40,278 nucleotides of DNA, taken from the NCBI GenBank assembly GCA_029553955.1, contig JAKPJZ010000157.1, positions 1-40,278 of the forward strand, read 5' to 3'. This DNA comes from Chloroflexota bacterium. GTDB lineage: Bacteria > Chloroflexota > Anaerolineae > SpSt-313. The notes under the pieces are model-generated. The model had not been told where the DNA came from and did not search any database. It saw only the letters and a list, made by a program, of their open reading frames with translations. The position numbers were made by a program, and so were the translations under genes. Below, piece after piece: positions 7,910-18,001 of this stretch (position 1 is its first letter; every line of letters begins with the position of its first letter).

Positions 7910-8065
7910 GCCTACATGAGCCGGAGAACCACCGCTGACGGCGCCGGACCTGCTCCAGAACCCTGCCTACATGAGCCGGAGAACCACCGCCGGCGGCGCC
8001 GGACCTCCTCCAGAACCCTGCCTGCATGAGCCGGAGAACCACCGCCGACGGCGCCAGACAACCTC
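7901..8065. repeat. 55-bp tandem repeat, three copies
   Basis: Units start at 7901, 7956 and 8011, each beginning CAGAACCCTGCCT(A/G)CATGAG. The end of each unit repeats the right arm of the preceding palindrome (GCGCCGGACCT(C/G)CTC), so the array looks like duplication of palindrome arm plus spacer. A period of 55 is not a multiple of three, so it is unlikely to be coding. Confidence 0.85.
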
Positions 8066-8145
8066 CAAAACCCCCTACCCGGGATAGCGCGGAGCAACTG
8101 AGCCGGCTGTTGCCGGGTGCCATAGCGCCGAGTGCAGTTGTGACA

Positions 8146-9147
8146 CTAGGCCCCTGGCGCGACGGGCTGCTGTTCCTCGTAGATGGTGCGGATGACTTCT
8201 TCGAGCGAGGGGTCGGAGACGGTGAGGTCCACCAGGCTGCCGAGCCCGCCCAGCCGCGCCAGCACCGCCTCCACCGGCGTGCGGCGGGTGTCGAAGCGCA
8301 GCTTGGCGCCATACCGCCCCACCTTGAGCACCTCGGCGCCCTCCACCTGCAGGCCGGCCGGCACGGGCTCGCCGTAGCGCACGTCGACGGTCTTGCGCGT
8401 CAGGAAGCGCCGCTTGAGGCTCGACACCTTGTCTTGGTAGACGATCTGCCCGTGGTTGATGATGATCACCCGCTGGCAGAGGGCTTCGATGTCACCGGCA
8501 TCGTGCGAGGTGAGCAGCACGCCCACCCCCTCGGCCTGGCTCATGGTGCGGATGGTGTCGCGCATGCGCTGCTTGGCCACCACGTCGAGGCCGATCGACG
8601 GCTCGTCGAGGAGCAGCAGGCGCGGCTGGTGCAAGAGCGACGCGGCCACCTCGCAGCGCATGCGCTGGCCCAGCGAGAGCTTGCGCACCGGCGTCTCCAA
8701 CAGGTCCTCGATCTCGAAAGCCTTGCTCAAGAGCGCCACGCGGCTGCGCACCACCGCCTCGTCGAGCTCATAGATCTTGCCAAGGAGATAGAACGTGTCG
8801 ATGGCCGGCAGGTGATACCAGAGCTGCGGCCGCTGGCCAAAGACCGTGCCGATGCGATAGGCAAGGCGGCGGCGTTGGCGCCAGGGCACGTAGCCGAGCA
8901 CCTCGGCCTCGCCCGCGGTCGGGTAGAGGATGCCGGTCAGCATCTTGATCGTCGTCGACTTGCCGGCGCCGTTGGGGCCGATGAGCCCCAGCACCTCGCC
9001 CTCGGCCATCTCGAACGAGATGCCGCGCACCGCCTCCACCGTCTGCCACTCGGGCCGCACGAGCGCCCGCAGGCTGCCGCGCAGCCCCGCTGCCTTGCGC
9101 TTGGCCCGGAAGGTTTTGCAGAGACCTGACACATGGATTGCCGTCAT
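8146..9147 (-). CDS. ABC exporter ATP-binding protein (NatA-like)
   Basis: 333 aa. Walker A GPNGAGKST (57-65), Q-loop Q105 in VFGQR, signature LSLGQ (157-161), Walker B LLLLDEP (177-183), H-loop TSHD (213-216), then an approximately 100-aa C-terminal extension typical of ABC-2 drug/lipid exporters. All catalytic residues are intact. ATG preceded by AAAGGAG 7 bases upstream. It is first in the operon with the two permeases at 6967 and 6178. The VFGQRPQLWYHLP segment is shared with the paralogous ATPase at 15131-16154 (VFGQRTELWWDHP), so the two systems are related. Confidence 0.9.
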   Translation of the reverse strand: MTAIHVSGLCKTFRAKRKAAGLRGSLRALVRPEWQTVEAVRGISFEMAEGEVLGLIGPNGAGKSTTIKMLTGILYPTAGEAEVLGYVPWRQRRRLAYRIGTVFGQRPQLWYHLPAIDTFYLLGKIYELDEAVVRSRVALLSKAFEIEDLLETPVRKLSLGQRMRCEVAASLLHQPRLLLLDEPSIGLDVVAKQRMRDTIRTMSQAEGVGVLLTSHDAGDIEALCQRVIIINHGQIVYQDKVSSLKRRFLTRKTVDVRYGEPVPAGLQVEGAEVLKVGRYGAKLRFDTRRTPVEAVLARLGGLGSLVDLTVSDPSLEEVIRTIYEEQQPVAPGA

Positions 9148-9239
9148 GTCCGGCTCCTTTCAACACCGCAACCGTACCCCCCTGGTATGCCGAGCCGTCA
9201 GGACACAAGGCTTCGCCTGACCGGAACAAACCCTTCTTG

Positions 9240-9319
9240 GGGGTCTGCTGGAGTGATGGCCGTAGCCGGTGGCCGCCTGCGGGCGGCCACCGGCTACGGC
9301 CATCACTCCAGCAGACCCC
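9240..9319. repeat. Long palindrome (38-bp arms), likely terminator region
   Basis: Perfect arms 9240-9277 and 9282-9319 with loop TGCG. Flanked on the left by a small GTCAGG...CCTGAC hairpin (9197-9222). It sits between the end of the exporter gene at 9389 and the start of the ABC ATPase at 9147, so on the minus strand it could terminate the exporter transcript. Confidence 0.85.
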
Positions 9320-9388
9320 TTCCGGGCGGGTGCCGGGCGGCTGCGGAGCGCTCAACCTGGCAGGCTTCTGCGCTGCACGATGCCACGG

Positions 9389-11185
9389 CTACAGGGCCGG
9401 GCTGCCTTCTTCCCCCGTGTCGCCCTGCCACAGCCGCTGCATCTCCTCGCAGCGCTCCAGCAGCTCGTCGAGGGTGCCGCGGGCCTCGACGCGGCCGTCC
9501 TTGAGCACGATCACCTGGTCGGCGCGGCGCAACGCGGCTCGGCGGTGCGACACGACCAGGCAGGTGGGGGCAGCACCGTTGTCGCGGCCGGCAAAGATGC
9601 GCTCCCAGAGCAGGCGCTCCGTCTCCACGTCGAGGGCGCTGGAGAGGTCGTCGAACACCAAGAGCTCGGCGTCGCGGGCGAACATGCGCGCCGCCGCGGC
9701 CCGCTGCACCTGCCCGCCGGAGAGGCGCACGCCCTTGGGTCCGACGAGGGTCTCGGGCCCCTCGGGCATGGCGGCGACGTCGGCCTCGAGCACCGCCGCG
9801 TGGGCGGCGGCGGCGATGTCGGCCTTGTCTGGTGGCAGGCCCATGAGGATATTGCCTCTGAGCGTGTCGCTGAACAGGCGCGGCACCTGGGCGGTGTAGG
9901 CGCTGCGCGGCGGCACAAAGAAGGCGCTGGCATCGGCGACGGGCCGGCCGTTCCAGCGGATCTCACCCGCCTCCCTGGGCAGGAGCCCGAGGAGCACGCG
10001 CAAGAGCGTGGTCTTGCCCGAGCCGACGCGCCCGGTGACCACCGTGAACGACCCGCGCGGCAGATCGAGATCGACGCCGGCGATGCCACGATTCGATTCG
10101 GGATGGCGATAGGTCAGGCCGCTCGCCTCCAGCCGGTCGAGCCGGTCGGCATTGGTCTTGGGCAGGAAGGGCACCTCGGGCAGCGCCCCCCGCATGTACA
10201 CCGGCCCATGGGCCACCAGCGTTCCCGGCTCGGCCCCCTGCATCAGCCCCAGCATGCGCTCAAACGATACGCCCGACTGCCTGTAGCGGGCCATCATCTC
10301 GCCGACAAAGGCCATGGTATCGGTGAGATACTCGAGGTAGAAGACAAAGAGCGCAAAGTCGCCCACGGTAAAGGTGCCGGCGCGCATGGCGCCTGCGGCG
10401 AGCATCAGGATGGCGCCGGTGCCCAGGTTGACCGTGTTCCAAAAGATCGAGTGAAAGACCTGGTGGAACAGCCGGTCGCGCACGGTGGCCTTGCGGCGCA
10501 CCTCGTTGAGGGCGTGAAAGTGGCCGACCACGCGGTCCTCGGCGTTGGCGATCTTGATGGCCTGCACGCCGCCAAAGGTCTCGCCCAGAAAGCCAATGAC
10601 ATGCCCCGTGGCGCGACGGCTGGCCTGGCGGTAGCGCTGGAAGCGCCGGCTGGCGCTGTTGGCGATGGCCATGATGGCCAACAGGGGCACAAAGACCACG
10701 CTGGTGATCAGGGCGTCGATGCGCAGCATCACCACCAGGGCGATGGCCGAAAAGATCACCAGGCCGAACAGCACGCCCAGCCACCACATGTACTCTGTCA
10801 CTTCGTCGACGTCGCCGATAAAGCGGCTCACCGCCTCACCCGGCGAGTAGGGCAGGGCGCGCGCGCCGGGCAGGCTCAGGATGCGTTGCAGCAGGTTCTT
10901 GCGCATCAGGGCACCGGCGGTGAGGCGGAAGGTGGTCATGGTGAAGGCGCCGCCTGAGTAAAAGGCCGCGTGAGCCAGGTACGTCGCCGCCACCAGGGCC
11001 ACGATCCACCACAGGCTCGACACTGGACCCGGACCGCCGAGCCAGTTGAAGAACAGGCGCGCCAGCGGGCCCGGCGCCATTTCGGCCAGCACGTGCAGCG
11101 TCTCGATGGTCATGGCCAGCAGGTAGACCCACGGCCGGAAGCGCACCAGGCGCCACAGGTATTGCCAGGTCTTCATAGGTTTCAC
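9389..11185 (-). CDS. ABC exporter half-transporter with degenerate ATPase site (BmrC/LmrC-like)
   Basis: 598 aa, an N-terminal six-helix exporter membrane domain (about 15-310) followed by a nucleotide-binding domain. Walker [10 protein letters not shown] (385-393), Q433, signature LSGGQ (488-492), Walker B LLVFDD (508-513), H-loop SH (546-547). The catalytic glutamate after Walker B is aspartate (D513), as in the non-hydrolysing site of heterodimeric exporters such as BmrCD, LmrCD and TM287/288. It starts with GTG at 11185, overlapping the partner stop as GTGA, with GGAGG 7 bases upstream; an ATG three codons later is the alternative. It is co-translated with the partner at 11182-12927. Expected role: energy-driven export of drugs or lipids across the cytoplasmic membrane. 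Confidence 0.88.
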   Translation of the reverse strand: MKPMKTWQYLWRLVRFRPWVYLLAMTIETLHVLAEMAPGPLARLFFNWLGGPGPVSSLWWIVALVAATYLAHAAFYSGGAFTMTTFRLTAGALMRKNLLQRILSLPGARALPYSPGEAVSRFIGDVDEVTEYMWWLGVLFGLVIFSAIALVVMLRIDALITSVVFVPLLAIMAIANSASRRFQRYRQASRRATGHVIGFLGETFGGVQAIKIANAEDRVVGHFHALNEVRRKATVRDRLFHQVFHSIFWNTVNLGTGAILMLAAGAMRAGTFTVGDFALFVFYLEYLTDTMAFVGEMMARYRQSGVSFERMLGLMQGAEPGTLVAHGPVYMRGALPEVPFLPKTNADRLDRLEASGLTYRHPESNRGIAGVDLDLPRGSFTVVTGRVGSGKTTLLRVLLGLLPREAGEIRWNGRPVADASAFFVPPRSAYTAQVPRLFSDTLRGNILMGLPPDKADIAAAAHAAVLEADVAAMPEGPETLVGPKGVRLSGGQVQRAAAARMFARDAELLVFDDLSSALDVETERLLWERIFAGRDNGAAPTCLVVSHRRAALRRADQVIVLKDGRVEARGTLDELLERCEEMQRLWQGDTGEEGSPAL

Positions 11186-12927
11186 GCCAACGCCTCCTCG
11201 AGCCCGGTCCTGAGCAGGCCGGCAAAGCGCGAGTTGGGGTCGCCCGCCAGGCGCTCGCGCGCGCCGTATTCGCAGACGTGGCCCCGGTCGAGGATCATGA
11301 TCTCGTCGGCCCGGCCCACGGTGCCCAGGCGGTGGGCGACGATGAGGCCGGTGCGGTTGCAGAGCAGCCGGTCCACAGCGTGCTCGATGCGCTGCTCGGT
11401 GGCCGAGTCGAGACGCGAGGAGGCCTCGTCGAGGATCACCAGCCCCGGGTCTTGCAGAAAGACGCGGGCAAAGGCCAGGAGCTGCGCCTCGCCCGCCGAG
11501 AGGCCGGTGGCATCGGCGGCCATCTCGCTATCCAGGCCGTTGGGCAGGGCACGGTACCAGTCGCCCAGGCCCAGCTCTTCGAGCACGGCCACGATGGTCT
11601 TGTCGGAGGCCGTGGGGTCGAAGAAGGTCAGGTTGTCGCGCACGGTAGCCTGGAAGAGCTGCACATCCTGTGTGACCACGCCCACGCGGCGCCGCAGCTC
11701 GGCCAGCCGCGGCCGGCGGATGTCGGTGCCTCCCAGGAGGATGGCGCCCGAGTCGGCATCGTAGAGCCGGCAGAGCAGGCGCGCCAGGGTCGTCTTGCCG
11801 CTGCCGGTGCGCCCCAAGAGGCCCAGCACCTGCCCCGGGGCCAGGCGGAAGGAGATGCCGTCGAGCACCGTCTCGTCGCCGTCGTAGCCAAAGGAGACGC
11901 CCGCGAACTCGACCGCCAGCGGCCCCGTGGGGAGGGCCGCGCCGGGGCCATCCTCCACGGTGCAGCTCTCACTGTAGAGCCGCCGGATGCGCTCGATGCC
12001 GGCGCTCGCCTTCTGCAGCTCCTCCATCTGGCGGCTGATGAGGTTGAGCGGGCGGAACATCATCTGCGAGTAGTGAAAGATGATGTAGGCCGTGCCGATG
12101 GTGATCAGGCCGCCGCGGAAGAGCAGGGCGGCGATGACAAAGGCGGCTACCGTGCCTACTGCCATCACCGAAAGGATGATCACGCTCATCACAGTGCCCA
12201 CCAGCGTCGCCTTGCGCGTGGTGTCGTAGAGCCGGCGCAGGTGGCCGAAAAAGCCGCGCAGCACATAGGCCACCGCCCCGCTGGAGCGGATATCCTCGGT
12301 GCCCGCGAGCCGCTCGACCAGGTAGCCCGAGAGATCGGCCGCAGCCTGGCGCGATTGTTCCCAGAAGGGTACGGCCACGTTGCGGGCGCGCAGCATGCCG
12401 CCCATGCCCACCACAGCAAAGGCCGACATCACCAGGCCCGCGCGCCAGTCGATGCCCCAGAGCACGACCAGCACCCCCACGAGCAGCACGGCGTTGCCGA
12501 ACACATAGATCACGAACTGGGAGAAAAAGTTGGCCAGCGCGGTCACATCGCCGTCGATACGCTCGATCATCTCGCCCGGTGTGTGCGCTTTATGGAAAGG
12601 CATGTCCAGGCGCAGGCAGTGCATCGCCAGGTCTTCGCGCAGGGCGTTGGTCGCCGACCAGGCCACGTTCTCGCTCACGTAGGTGGCTGTCACCGACAGC
12701 GCCTGGTTGGCCAGGGCCACAGCGATGAAGAGCAGGGCCGCCTGGGCCAGCGCCTGGCTCGCCCCTCCCACGGTAGCGGTATCGATAAAGTAGCGCAGCA
12801 CCTGCGGGTTCACCAACTGCAGGCCGATGCTGCCAAACAGCAGCCCGGCCAAGAGCAGCGCGCGCGGCCACTGCGGCCGCAGGTAGTTGACCAGCAAGTC
12901 CCAGTACTGTCTGATGGGGATCGACAT
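11182..12927 (-). CDS. ABC exporter half-transporter, catalytic partner (BmrD/LmrD-like)
   Basis: 581 aa from the ATG at 12927, which has GGGAG upstream. The frame stays open to 13131, but that extension runs through two terminator hairpins, so I reject it. Six-helix membrane domain (about 18-300), then Walker [10 protein letters not shown] (372-380), Q420, a signature changed to LSAGE (476-480), Walker B LVILDE with the catalytic E501, and H532. Paired with the downstream subunit, this gives one normal site (its Walker A/B with the partner LSGGQ) and one degenerate site (partner D513 with this LSAGE). That asymmetry defines heterodimeric type IV multidrug exporters. A leader peptide and two attenuator hairpins precede it. 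Confidence 0.88.
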   Translation of the reverse strand: MSIPIRQYWDLLVNYLRPQWPRALLLAGLLFGSIGLQLVNPQVLRYFIDTATVGGASQALAQAALLFIAVALANQALSVTATYVSENVAWSATNALREDLAMHCLRLDMPFHKAHTPGEMIERIDGDVTALANFFSQFVIYVFGNAVLLVGVLVVLWGIDWRAGLVMSAFAVVGMGGMLRARNVAVPFWEQSRQAAADLSGYLVERLAGTEDIRSSGAVAYVLRGFFGHLRRLYDTTRKATLVGTVMSVIILSVMAVGTVAAFVIAALLFRGGLITIGTAYIIFHYSQMMFRPLNLISRQMEELQKASAGIERIRRLYSESCTVEDGPGAALPTGPLAVEFAGVSFGYDGDETVLDGISFRLAPGQVLGLLGRTGSGKTTLARLLCRLYDADSGAILLGGTDIRRPRLAELRRRVGVVTQDVQLFQATVRDNLTFFDPTASDKTIVAVLEELGLGDWYRALPNGLDSEMAADATGLSAGEAQLLAFARVFLQDPGLVILDEASSRLDSATEQRIEHAVDRLLCNRTGLIVAHRLGTVGRADEIMILDRGHVCEYGARERLAGDPNSRFAGLLRTGLEEALA

Positions 12928-12992
12928 TGTCTGCTCCCTTGCATCAAGCCTTCGTGGTGGGCGCTTGAGCGCCTCGCCCACAACCCAAACGC

Positions 12993-13028
12993 AAAAAAAG
13001 CCGCGATGTCGCGCGCACCACGGCCTTT
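12993..13028 (-). terminator. Second attenuator hairpin (T2) upstream of the exporter
   Basis: In the minus-strand RNA: AAAG, one bulged G, CCGUGGUG, a 7-base loop, CAUCGCGG, CUUU, followed by further U residues (seven T in all). The 5' arm, AAAGGCCGUGGUGC, can instead pair with the 3' arm of the first hairpin. It lies 66 bases before the exporter start. Confidence 0.75.
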
Positions 13029-13062
13029 GCACCGCCAGACTCGTCGGCCACCTATCAGACGC

Positions 13063-13100
13063 AAAAAGGCCGTGGCGCATCCCTTGAGGCGCCACGGCCT
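13063..13100 (-). terminator. First attenuator terminator (T1) upstream of the exporter
   Basis: A perfect 12-bp stem AGGCCGUGGCGC/GCGCCACGGCCU with a 10-base loop, followed by five U. This is a textbook intrinsic terminator placed 37 bases after the stop of the leader peptide and 136 bases before the exporter gene. Confidence 0.85.
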
Positions 13101-13137
13101 GCGGTTCGTTGTACCGGCCCAGCCAGGGCACCCCTGC

Positions 13138-13188
13138 CTAGAGGATAACCACCATAGTGAGGCAGAAACGGATGCTGCTGGCTGACAT
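13138..13188 (-). CDS. Leader peptide of the exporter attenuator (16 aa)
   Basis: MSASSIRFCLTMVVIL, then TAG. ATG at 13188 with AAAGGAG six bases upstream, the best ribosome site in this leader. Between its stop and the first terminator lies a small CGGT...ACCG hairpin. The hydrophobic end MVVIL is the kind of nascent sequence on which drug-bound ribosomes stall (compare the IFVI stall motif of ErmC leaders), but stalling here is inference. Its location within a promoter-proximal leader that ends in terminators argues for a regulatory rather than structural role. Confidence 0.7.
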   Translation of the reverse strand: MSASSIRFCLTMVVIL

Positions 13189-13227
13189 CGGCCGCTCCTT
13201 TCATAGCACAGAAGGACGATGGCAGCC

Positions 13228-13256
13228 ATTATAGCACACTCTGTGCATCTTGGCAA
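13228..13256 (-). promoter_or_regulatory. Promoter of the leader/exporter operon (TTGCCA-N17-TATAAT)
   Basis: On the minus strand, -35 TTGCCA at 13256-13251, 17-base spacer, perfect -10 TATAAT at 13233-13228. Transcription should begin near 13221, about 33 bases before the leader peptide start. Confidence 0.85.
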
Positions 13257-13339
13257 ACAGGCCTGGCGGGCAGGCGGGATACCCTATCATCGTTGGTGAC
13301 CGGCTACTGCGCTTCGCACGAGCCCGGTGCGCGCCTTTG

Positions 13340-13425
13340 GTGTAGGGGTTTGACGGGCTGGTTGGCGCAGCAGGCCGCCCCGCGGGGCGGCCTGCTGCGC
13401 CAACCAGCCCGTCAAACCCCTACAC
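13340..13425. repeat. Long palindrome (42-bp arms)
   Basis: Perfect arms 13340-13381 and 13384-13425, with only GC between them. Preceded by a small hairpin with GACCGG and CCCGGT arms (about 13297-13328). First of three palindromes packed between the exporter promoter and the GH4 gene. Confidence 0.9.
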
Positions 13426-13466
13426 CGGGTCAGGAGCGGGCGCACGGGAACGGGCCGGCTGGGGGG

Positions 13467-13512
13467 GGCGGGGGTTGTCCGGTGCCCCGTGGGGCGCCGG
13501 ACAACCCCCGCC
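13467..13512. repeat. Palindrome (22-bp arms)
   Basis: Arms 13467-13488 and 13491-13512 with a single G-T mismatch and loop GT. Core is different from its neighbours. Confidence 0.85.
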
Positions 13513-13560
13513 AGCCTGCCAACACCCCCATCCTGGTTGGGGCCGGGTTGGTGCGGAGCC

Positions 13561-13606
13561 GGGCAGACACCTGACAGGTCTCCGGAGACCTGTCAGGTGT
13601 CTGCCC
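13561..13606. repeat. Perfect palindrome (23-bp arms), MITE-end-like
   Basis: 13561-13583 and 13584-13606 are exact reverse complements with no loop. The arm contains AGACACCTGACAGGTCTCC, close to the ACACCTGACACACC ends of the MITE family in this window, so it may be two MITE ends joined back to back. Confidence 0.85.
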
Positions 13607-13718
13607 CATGGGCATACGCCCGGCAGGCATTTGGAGCGGCGGGCAAGGCGTGGTAGAACAAGCGCAGAGCAATTTGGCTCTGGGCACAGGTGCCATGGCA
13701 ACGGAGAGGAAACACACT

Positions 13719-15050
13719 ATGAGTCAACGCATCGTCCTGATCGGCGCGGGCAGCGCCAGCTTTGGCCTGGGGACCCTGGGCGACATCCTGGATAGCGACA
13801 TCCTCCGCGGCAGCACCGTCGTCTTGCACGACATCAACGCCGAGTCGCTAGCCAGGGTCGAAGGCCTGGCGCGCGAGGAGATCCGCCGCCGCGGCCTGCC
13901 CTTCGACCTGGTCGCCACCACCTCGCGCCGCGAGGCGCTGCAGGGCGCCACGTTCTGCATCATCTCCATCGAGGTCGGGCGGCGCTTCGAGCTGTGGGAG
14001 CAGGATTGGCGCATCCCGCAGCAGTACGGCATTCGCCAGGTCTACGGTGAGAACGGCGGCCCCGGCGGCCTGTTCCACGCCCTGCGCATCATCCCACCGA
14101 TCCTCGACATCTGCGGCGACATCATGGAGGTCTGCCCCGAGGCGCACGTCTTTAGCTTCTCGAACCCCATGAGCCGCATCTGCCTGGCCGTGAAGCGCAA
14201 GTTCCCCGCGCTCAGGTTCACCGGCCTGTGCCACGAGGCGGCCGCGCTGCCACAGCACCTGCCGGCGATGCTCGATACCAATTGGGCGAACCTGGAGATC
14301 AAAGCCGGTGGGCTGAACCACTTTACGGTGCTCCTCGAGGCGCGCTACAGGGACTCGGGCCGCGATGCCTACCCCGACATCCGCGCCAAGGCGCGCGGCT
14401 ACTTTGAGCACATGCCCACCTTTACCCGCATCATGAAGATGGCCTTGAGCCCCGAGCAGGACGACGACCCCGCCCCGCCGCAGCGCTGGGAAGAGCGTTG
14501 GCTCGTGCTCAGCATCCTCGAGCGCTTTGGCTGCCTGCCGGTGACGACCGACAGCCACTTTGGCGAGTACATCCATTGGGCGCACGAGGTGGTCGATCAC
14601 GAGTCCATCGTCGAGTTCTATATGTGGTACAAGCGCTGGTGCCTGGAGTGCCGCGCCGAGGCGGGCATCGGCGGCACGGGCGAGCGCGTGATCCCCATGA
14701 TCGAGGCCATCGTGAGCGACGGGCACGACGAGGAACTGGCGGTCAACGTCATGAACGACGGCCTGATCGACAACCTGCCCCGCGACCTGGTCGTCGAGGT
14801 GCCGGGCGTCATCGACGGCCGCGGCGTGCACGGCGTGCCGCTGGGTCCCTTGCCCAAGGGCATCGCCGGCCTGCTGGCCAACCAGGTGGCGGTGCACGAC
14901 CTCTGCGCCGAGGCCGCGCTTACCGGCTCGCGCCAGGCCGCGCTGCAGGCGCTCCTCGTGGACCCGGTGGTCGACAGCGTGCGCGCCGCCGAGCAGATCC
15001 TCGATACGATGCTGCGGTTGCAGAAGGAGTACCTGGGTTATATCAAGTAG
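13719..15050 (+). CDS. Glycoside hydrolase family 4 (alpha-galactosidase/glucuronidase-like)
   Basis: 443 aa. GH4 enzymes cleave glycosides by an NAD+- and Mn2+-dependent oxidation-elimination mechanism. Visible are the Rossmann dinucleotide motif VLIGAGSASFG (6-16), the substrate-loop segment VYGENGGPGG (108-117), NP in SFSNPMSR (147-153), the metal ligands C171-H172 in GLCHE, and GLNHF with H201 (198-202). Start at 13719 after GGAGAGGA. It is cytoplasmic, with no signal peptide, so it acts on imported oligosaccharides. Within GH4 the C-H metal pair and overall length suit the alpha-galactosidase/alpha-glucuronidase branch, but the substrate cannot be fixed. It stands alone between two exporter loci. 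Confidence 0.88.
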   Translation: MSQRIVLIGAGSASFGLGTLGDILDSDILRGSTVVLHDINAESLARVEGLAREEIRRRGLPFDLVATTSRREALQGATFCIISIEVGRRFELWEQDWRIPQQYGIRQVYGENGGPGGLFHALRIIPPILDICGDIMEVCPEAHVFSFSNPMSRICLAVKRKFPALRFTGLCHEAAALPQHLPAMLDTNWANLEIKAGGLNHFTVLLEARYRDSGRDAYPDIRAKARGYFEHMPTFTRIMKMALSPEQDDDPAPPQRWEERWLVLSILERFGCLPVTTDSHFGEYIHWAHEVVDHESIVEFYMWYKRWCLECRAEAGIGGTGERVIPMIEAIVSDGHDEELAVNVMNDGLIDNLPRDLVVEVPGVIDGRGVHGVPLGPLPKGIAGLLANQVAVHDLCAEAALTGSRQAALQALLVDPVVDSVRAAEQILDTMLRLQKEYLGYIK

Positions 15051-15059
15051 CTGTGGAAC

Positions 15060-15130
15060 GGGTTTTCTTGGCACGATGAGGCCGTTGGCCGCCCGCGGGC
15101 GGCCAACGGCCTCATCGTGCCAAGAAAACC

Positions 15131-15131
<1 letters not shown>
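15060..15131. terminator. Long palindrome (35-bp arms), bidirectional terminator candidate
   Basis: Perfect arms 15060-15094 and 15097-15131 with loop GC. It begins 9 bases after the GH4 stop and ends in the stop codon of the convergent ABC ATPase. The outer part is GGGTTTTC/GAAAACCC, so both strands end in a run of A/T pairs, fitting termination in both directions. Confidence 0.7.
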
Positions 15132-16154
<1,023 letters not shown>

Positions 16155-16951
16155 AGTGCTCCAATCCCTTGCGAAAGGCCCAAGCGGCCAGGGCCACGAA
16201 CAGCAAGCCGGCCAGCGGGGTCACCGCCGCGGCCCACACGCCACGTGCCTGGCCGAGCAGGTAGCGGCAGGGCAGCCAGGCCGTCAGGCCGGCGGGCAGG
16301 CAGGTGAGCAGCCCCAGGCGCAGCAGCGGCCCCAGGCCATCGAGCGGAAACCGTTTGAGCTGCACGATGATGTCCACCGCCGAGCTCGAGATCTCTTCGG
16401 CGGCGCGCGGCGCCCAGAAGGCCAGGCTGGCCCACAGGAACGAGAACGAGAGCGCCACCGCCGTCGACGCGGCGAGGTTCAGCGCCGCCGCGGCGGCCCA
16501 GCTCGGCGAAACGGCCAGGCCCAGCCGGACCGTGGCCCAGCCAAGCAGCGCCAGGCCAGCAGCGAGCACCGCCGACCCAGTGAAAGGGCAAAAGCCCTCC
16601 GTCAGGAAGGCCGCCCAGATCGGCTGCGGCTGGGTGAGGATGTGGTCGAGCTGGCCGCGGCCCACACGACGGCTGATGTGCAGGATGTTGTTGCTGAAGA
16701 ACATGACGAGGATGCCTTCCACCGTCAGCGCGTAGCCCATCAGGAACATCACCTGCGGCCTGGACCAGGGTCCAATGCCCGCAAAGCGCTCGGCGATGAG
16801 CAGCGTCGCCGCCACCCCGGCCGCGCTGGTCACCATGTCCGACAGGCTCCAGAGCAGCGCCTGCCTGGCATCGCGGGCGAGCCAGATCAGGTCCAGAGTG
16901 GCGTAGAGGCGCCAGAGGCGGACAAGGCGGCGCAGCATCCCCGGCGCGCGC

Positions 16952-17749
16952 TCAGCCTCCATAGCACACCAGTCTCTCTCGGTTCGCCTGCCATAGGCGG
17001 TGCGCCAACGGCCAAAGGACGAGCGACCACGCCGCCTGCATGGCCAGCAACGCCAGGGCCGGGCCGGTGCCGGTGTAGATGCGCAGCGGCGCCGACGCCA
17101 TGGCCGCAAAGGGCAGCCAGGCAAAGACCTCGCCGATGCCCCACGGCATGAACGCCAGCGGCACCAGCGCCCCCGTCAGCAGGATGGTGACGGCCGAGCG
17201 CACCTGATGCAGCGCCCAGCGGTCGAGTCCGAACGCGACCATCAACGTGCAGAAGACACAGTCGAGCGCCAACCCCACCGAGACGGCCAGCGCCAGGCTG
17301 ACGACAAAGAGCACGGCCGCCTCCGGGCCGGCCGGCAGCGGATTGACCCCCAGCAAGGGGGCCACCAGCAGCAACGGCAACGAAAAGACGGCCAGGCCGA
17401 ACGCCCAGCGCCCGCAGGCCTCCCCGGCCAGGTCGCGGAAGGTGCCCACCGGGCGCAGCAGGCGATTGGCAATGGAGCCATCCCACAGCGCATCCTCCAG
17501 CGCCGTGCGGCCGGCGAGCGGCTCGGCAAAGGCCTCGGCGATGAGGGTATAGGTCAGCGTCGAGGCCAGCGTCATCCCCGAGACCTCGCCCTTGCCGGCC
17601 AGCACCATGCGCCATAACGAGAGGAGCGCGGCCACGCGCAAGAAGCGCAGCAGATAGTCGAGCAGGAAGAGCGGGCTGTCGCCCACGTAGCTGGCCGCGG
17701 CCATGACAGCCGTCTTGGAGTATCGCCTGAGCGCGCTTTGTGCACCCAT
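16952..17749 (-). CDS. ABC-2 family exporter permease
   Basis: 265 aa from the ATG at 17749 (MGAQSALRRYSKTAVMAAAS), chosen because GGGAG lies 10 bases upstream and the frame further up has no family character. The loop DGSIANRLLRPVGTFRDLAG parallels DGSIAYLLNKPYNFLLYQMA in the permease at 6967, marking it as the same subunit of a paralogous system. First gene of the operon permease-permease-ATPase (17749-15131). In the other locus (9147-6178) the ATPase comes first. Confidence 0.82.
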   Translation of the reverse strand: MGAQSALRRYSKTAVMAAASYVGDSPLFLLDYLLRFLRVAALLSLWRMVLAGKGEVSGMTLASTLTYTLIAEAFAEPLAGRTALEDALWDGSIANRLLRPVGTFRDLAGEACGRWAFGLAVFSLPLLLVAPLLGVNPLPAGPEAAVLFVVSLALAVSVGLALDCVFCTLMVAFGLDRWALHQVRSAVTILLTGALVPLAFMPWGIGEVFAWLPFAAMASAPLRIYTGTGPALALLAMQAAWSLVLWPLAHRLWQANRERLVCYGG

Positions 17750-17845
17750 GAGTATGCGACTCCCGATTAGGATAGAGGACGAACCGGTCAGCCATGTCGA
17801 GTGACCGCCGACGGGCACGCTTCAGCCACCCGGCTATGGGCTGGA

Positions 17846-17925
17846 GGGGGGGTGTTTGGTAGGTTGGCAGAGCCGTGGCCGCCCGCGGGCGGCCACGGCT
17901 CTGCCAACCTACCAAACACCCCCCC
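17846..17925. repeat. Long palindrome (39-bp arms)
   Basis: Perfect arms 17846-17884 and 17887-17925 with loop GC, preceded at 17804-17834 by a small GACCGCC/CCACCCGGC hairpin. It stands between the nucleotidyltransferase-like gene (stop at 18002) and the ABC permease start (17749), where it could terminate the former. Confidence 0.85.
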
Positions 17926-18001
17926 ATAGAGGCTCTGCTCCGGTTGCGTGCGAAGCGTACGCCCGGATGGCGCGCCTCTTCCGACAGACACCGTCGTGGC
18001 G

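Noticed and set aside
7901..8065. CRISPR-like 55-bp repeats
   Set aside because: Tandem without spacers; derived from the adjacent palindrome.
12928..13131. N-terminal extension of the exporter gene to 13131
   Set aside because: It would translate through two terminator hairpins and lacks a ribosome site; the ATG at 12927 has GGGAG and gives the normal family start.
11278..13185. 635-codon plus-strand ORF
   Set aside because: Antisense to the exporter genes; histidine/glutamine/arginine-rich shadow.
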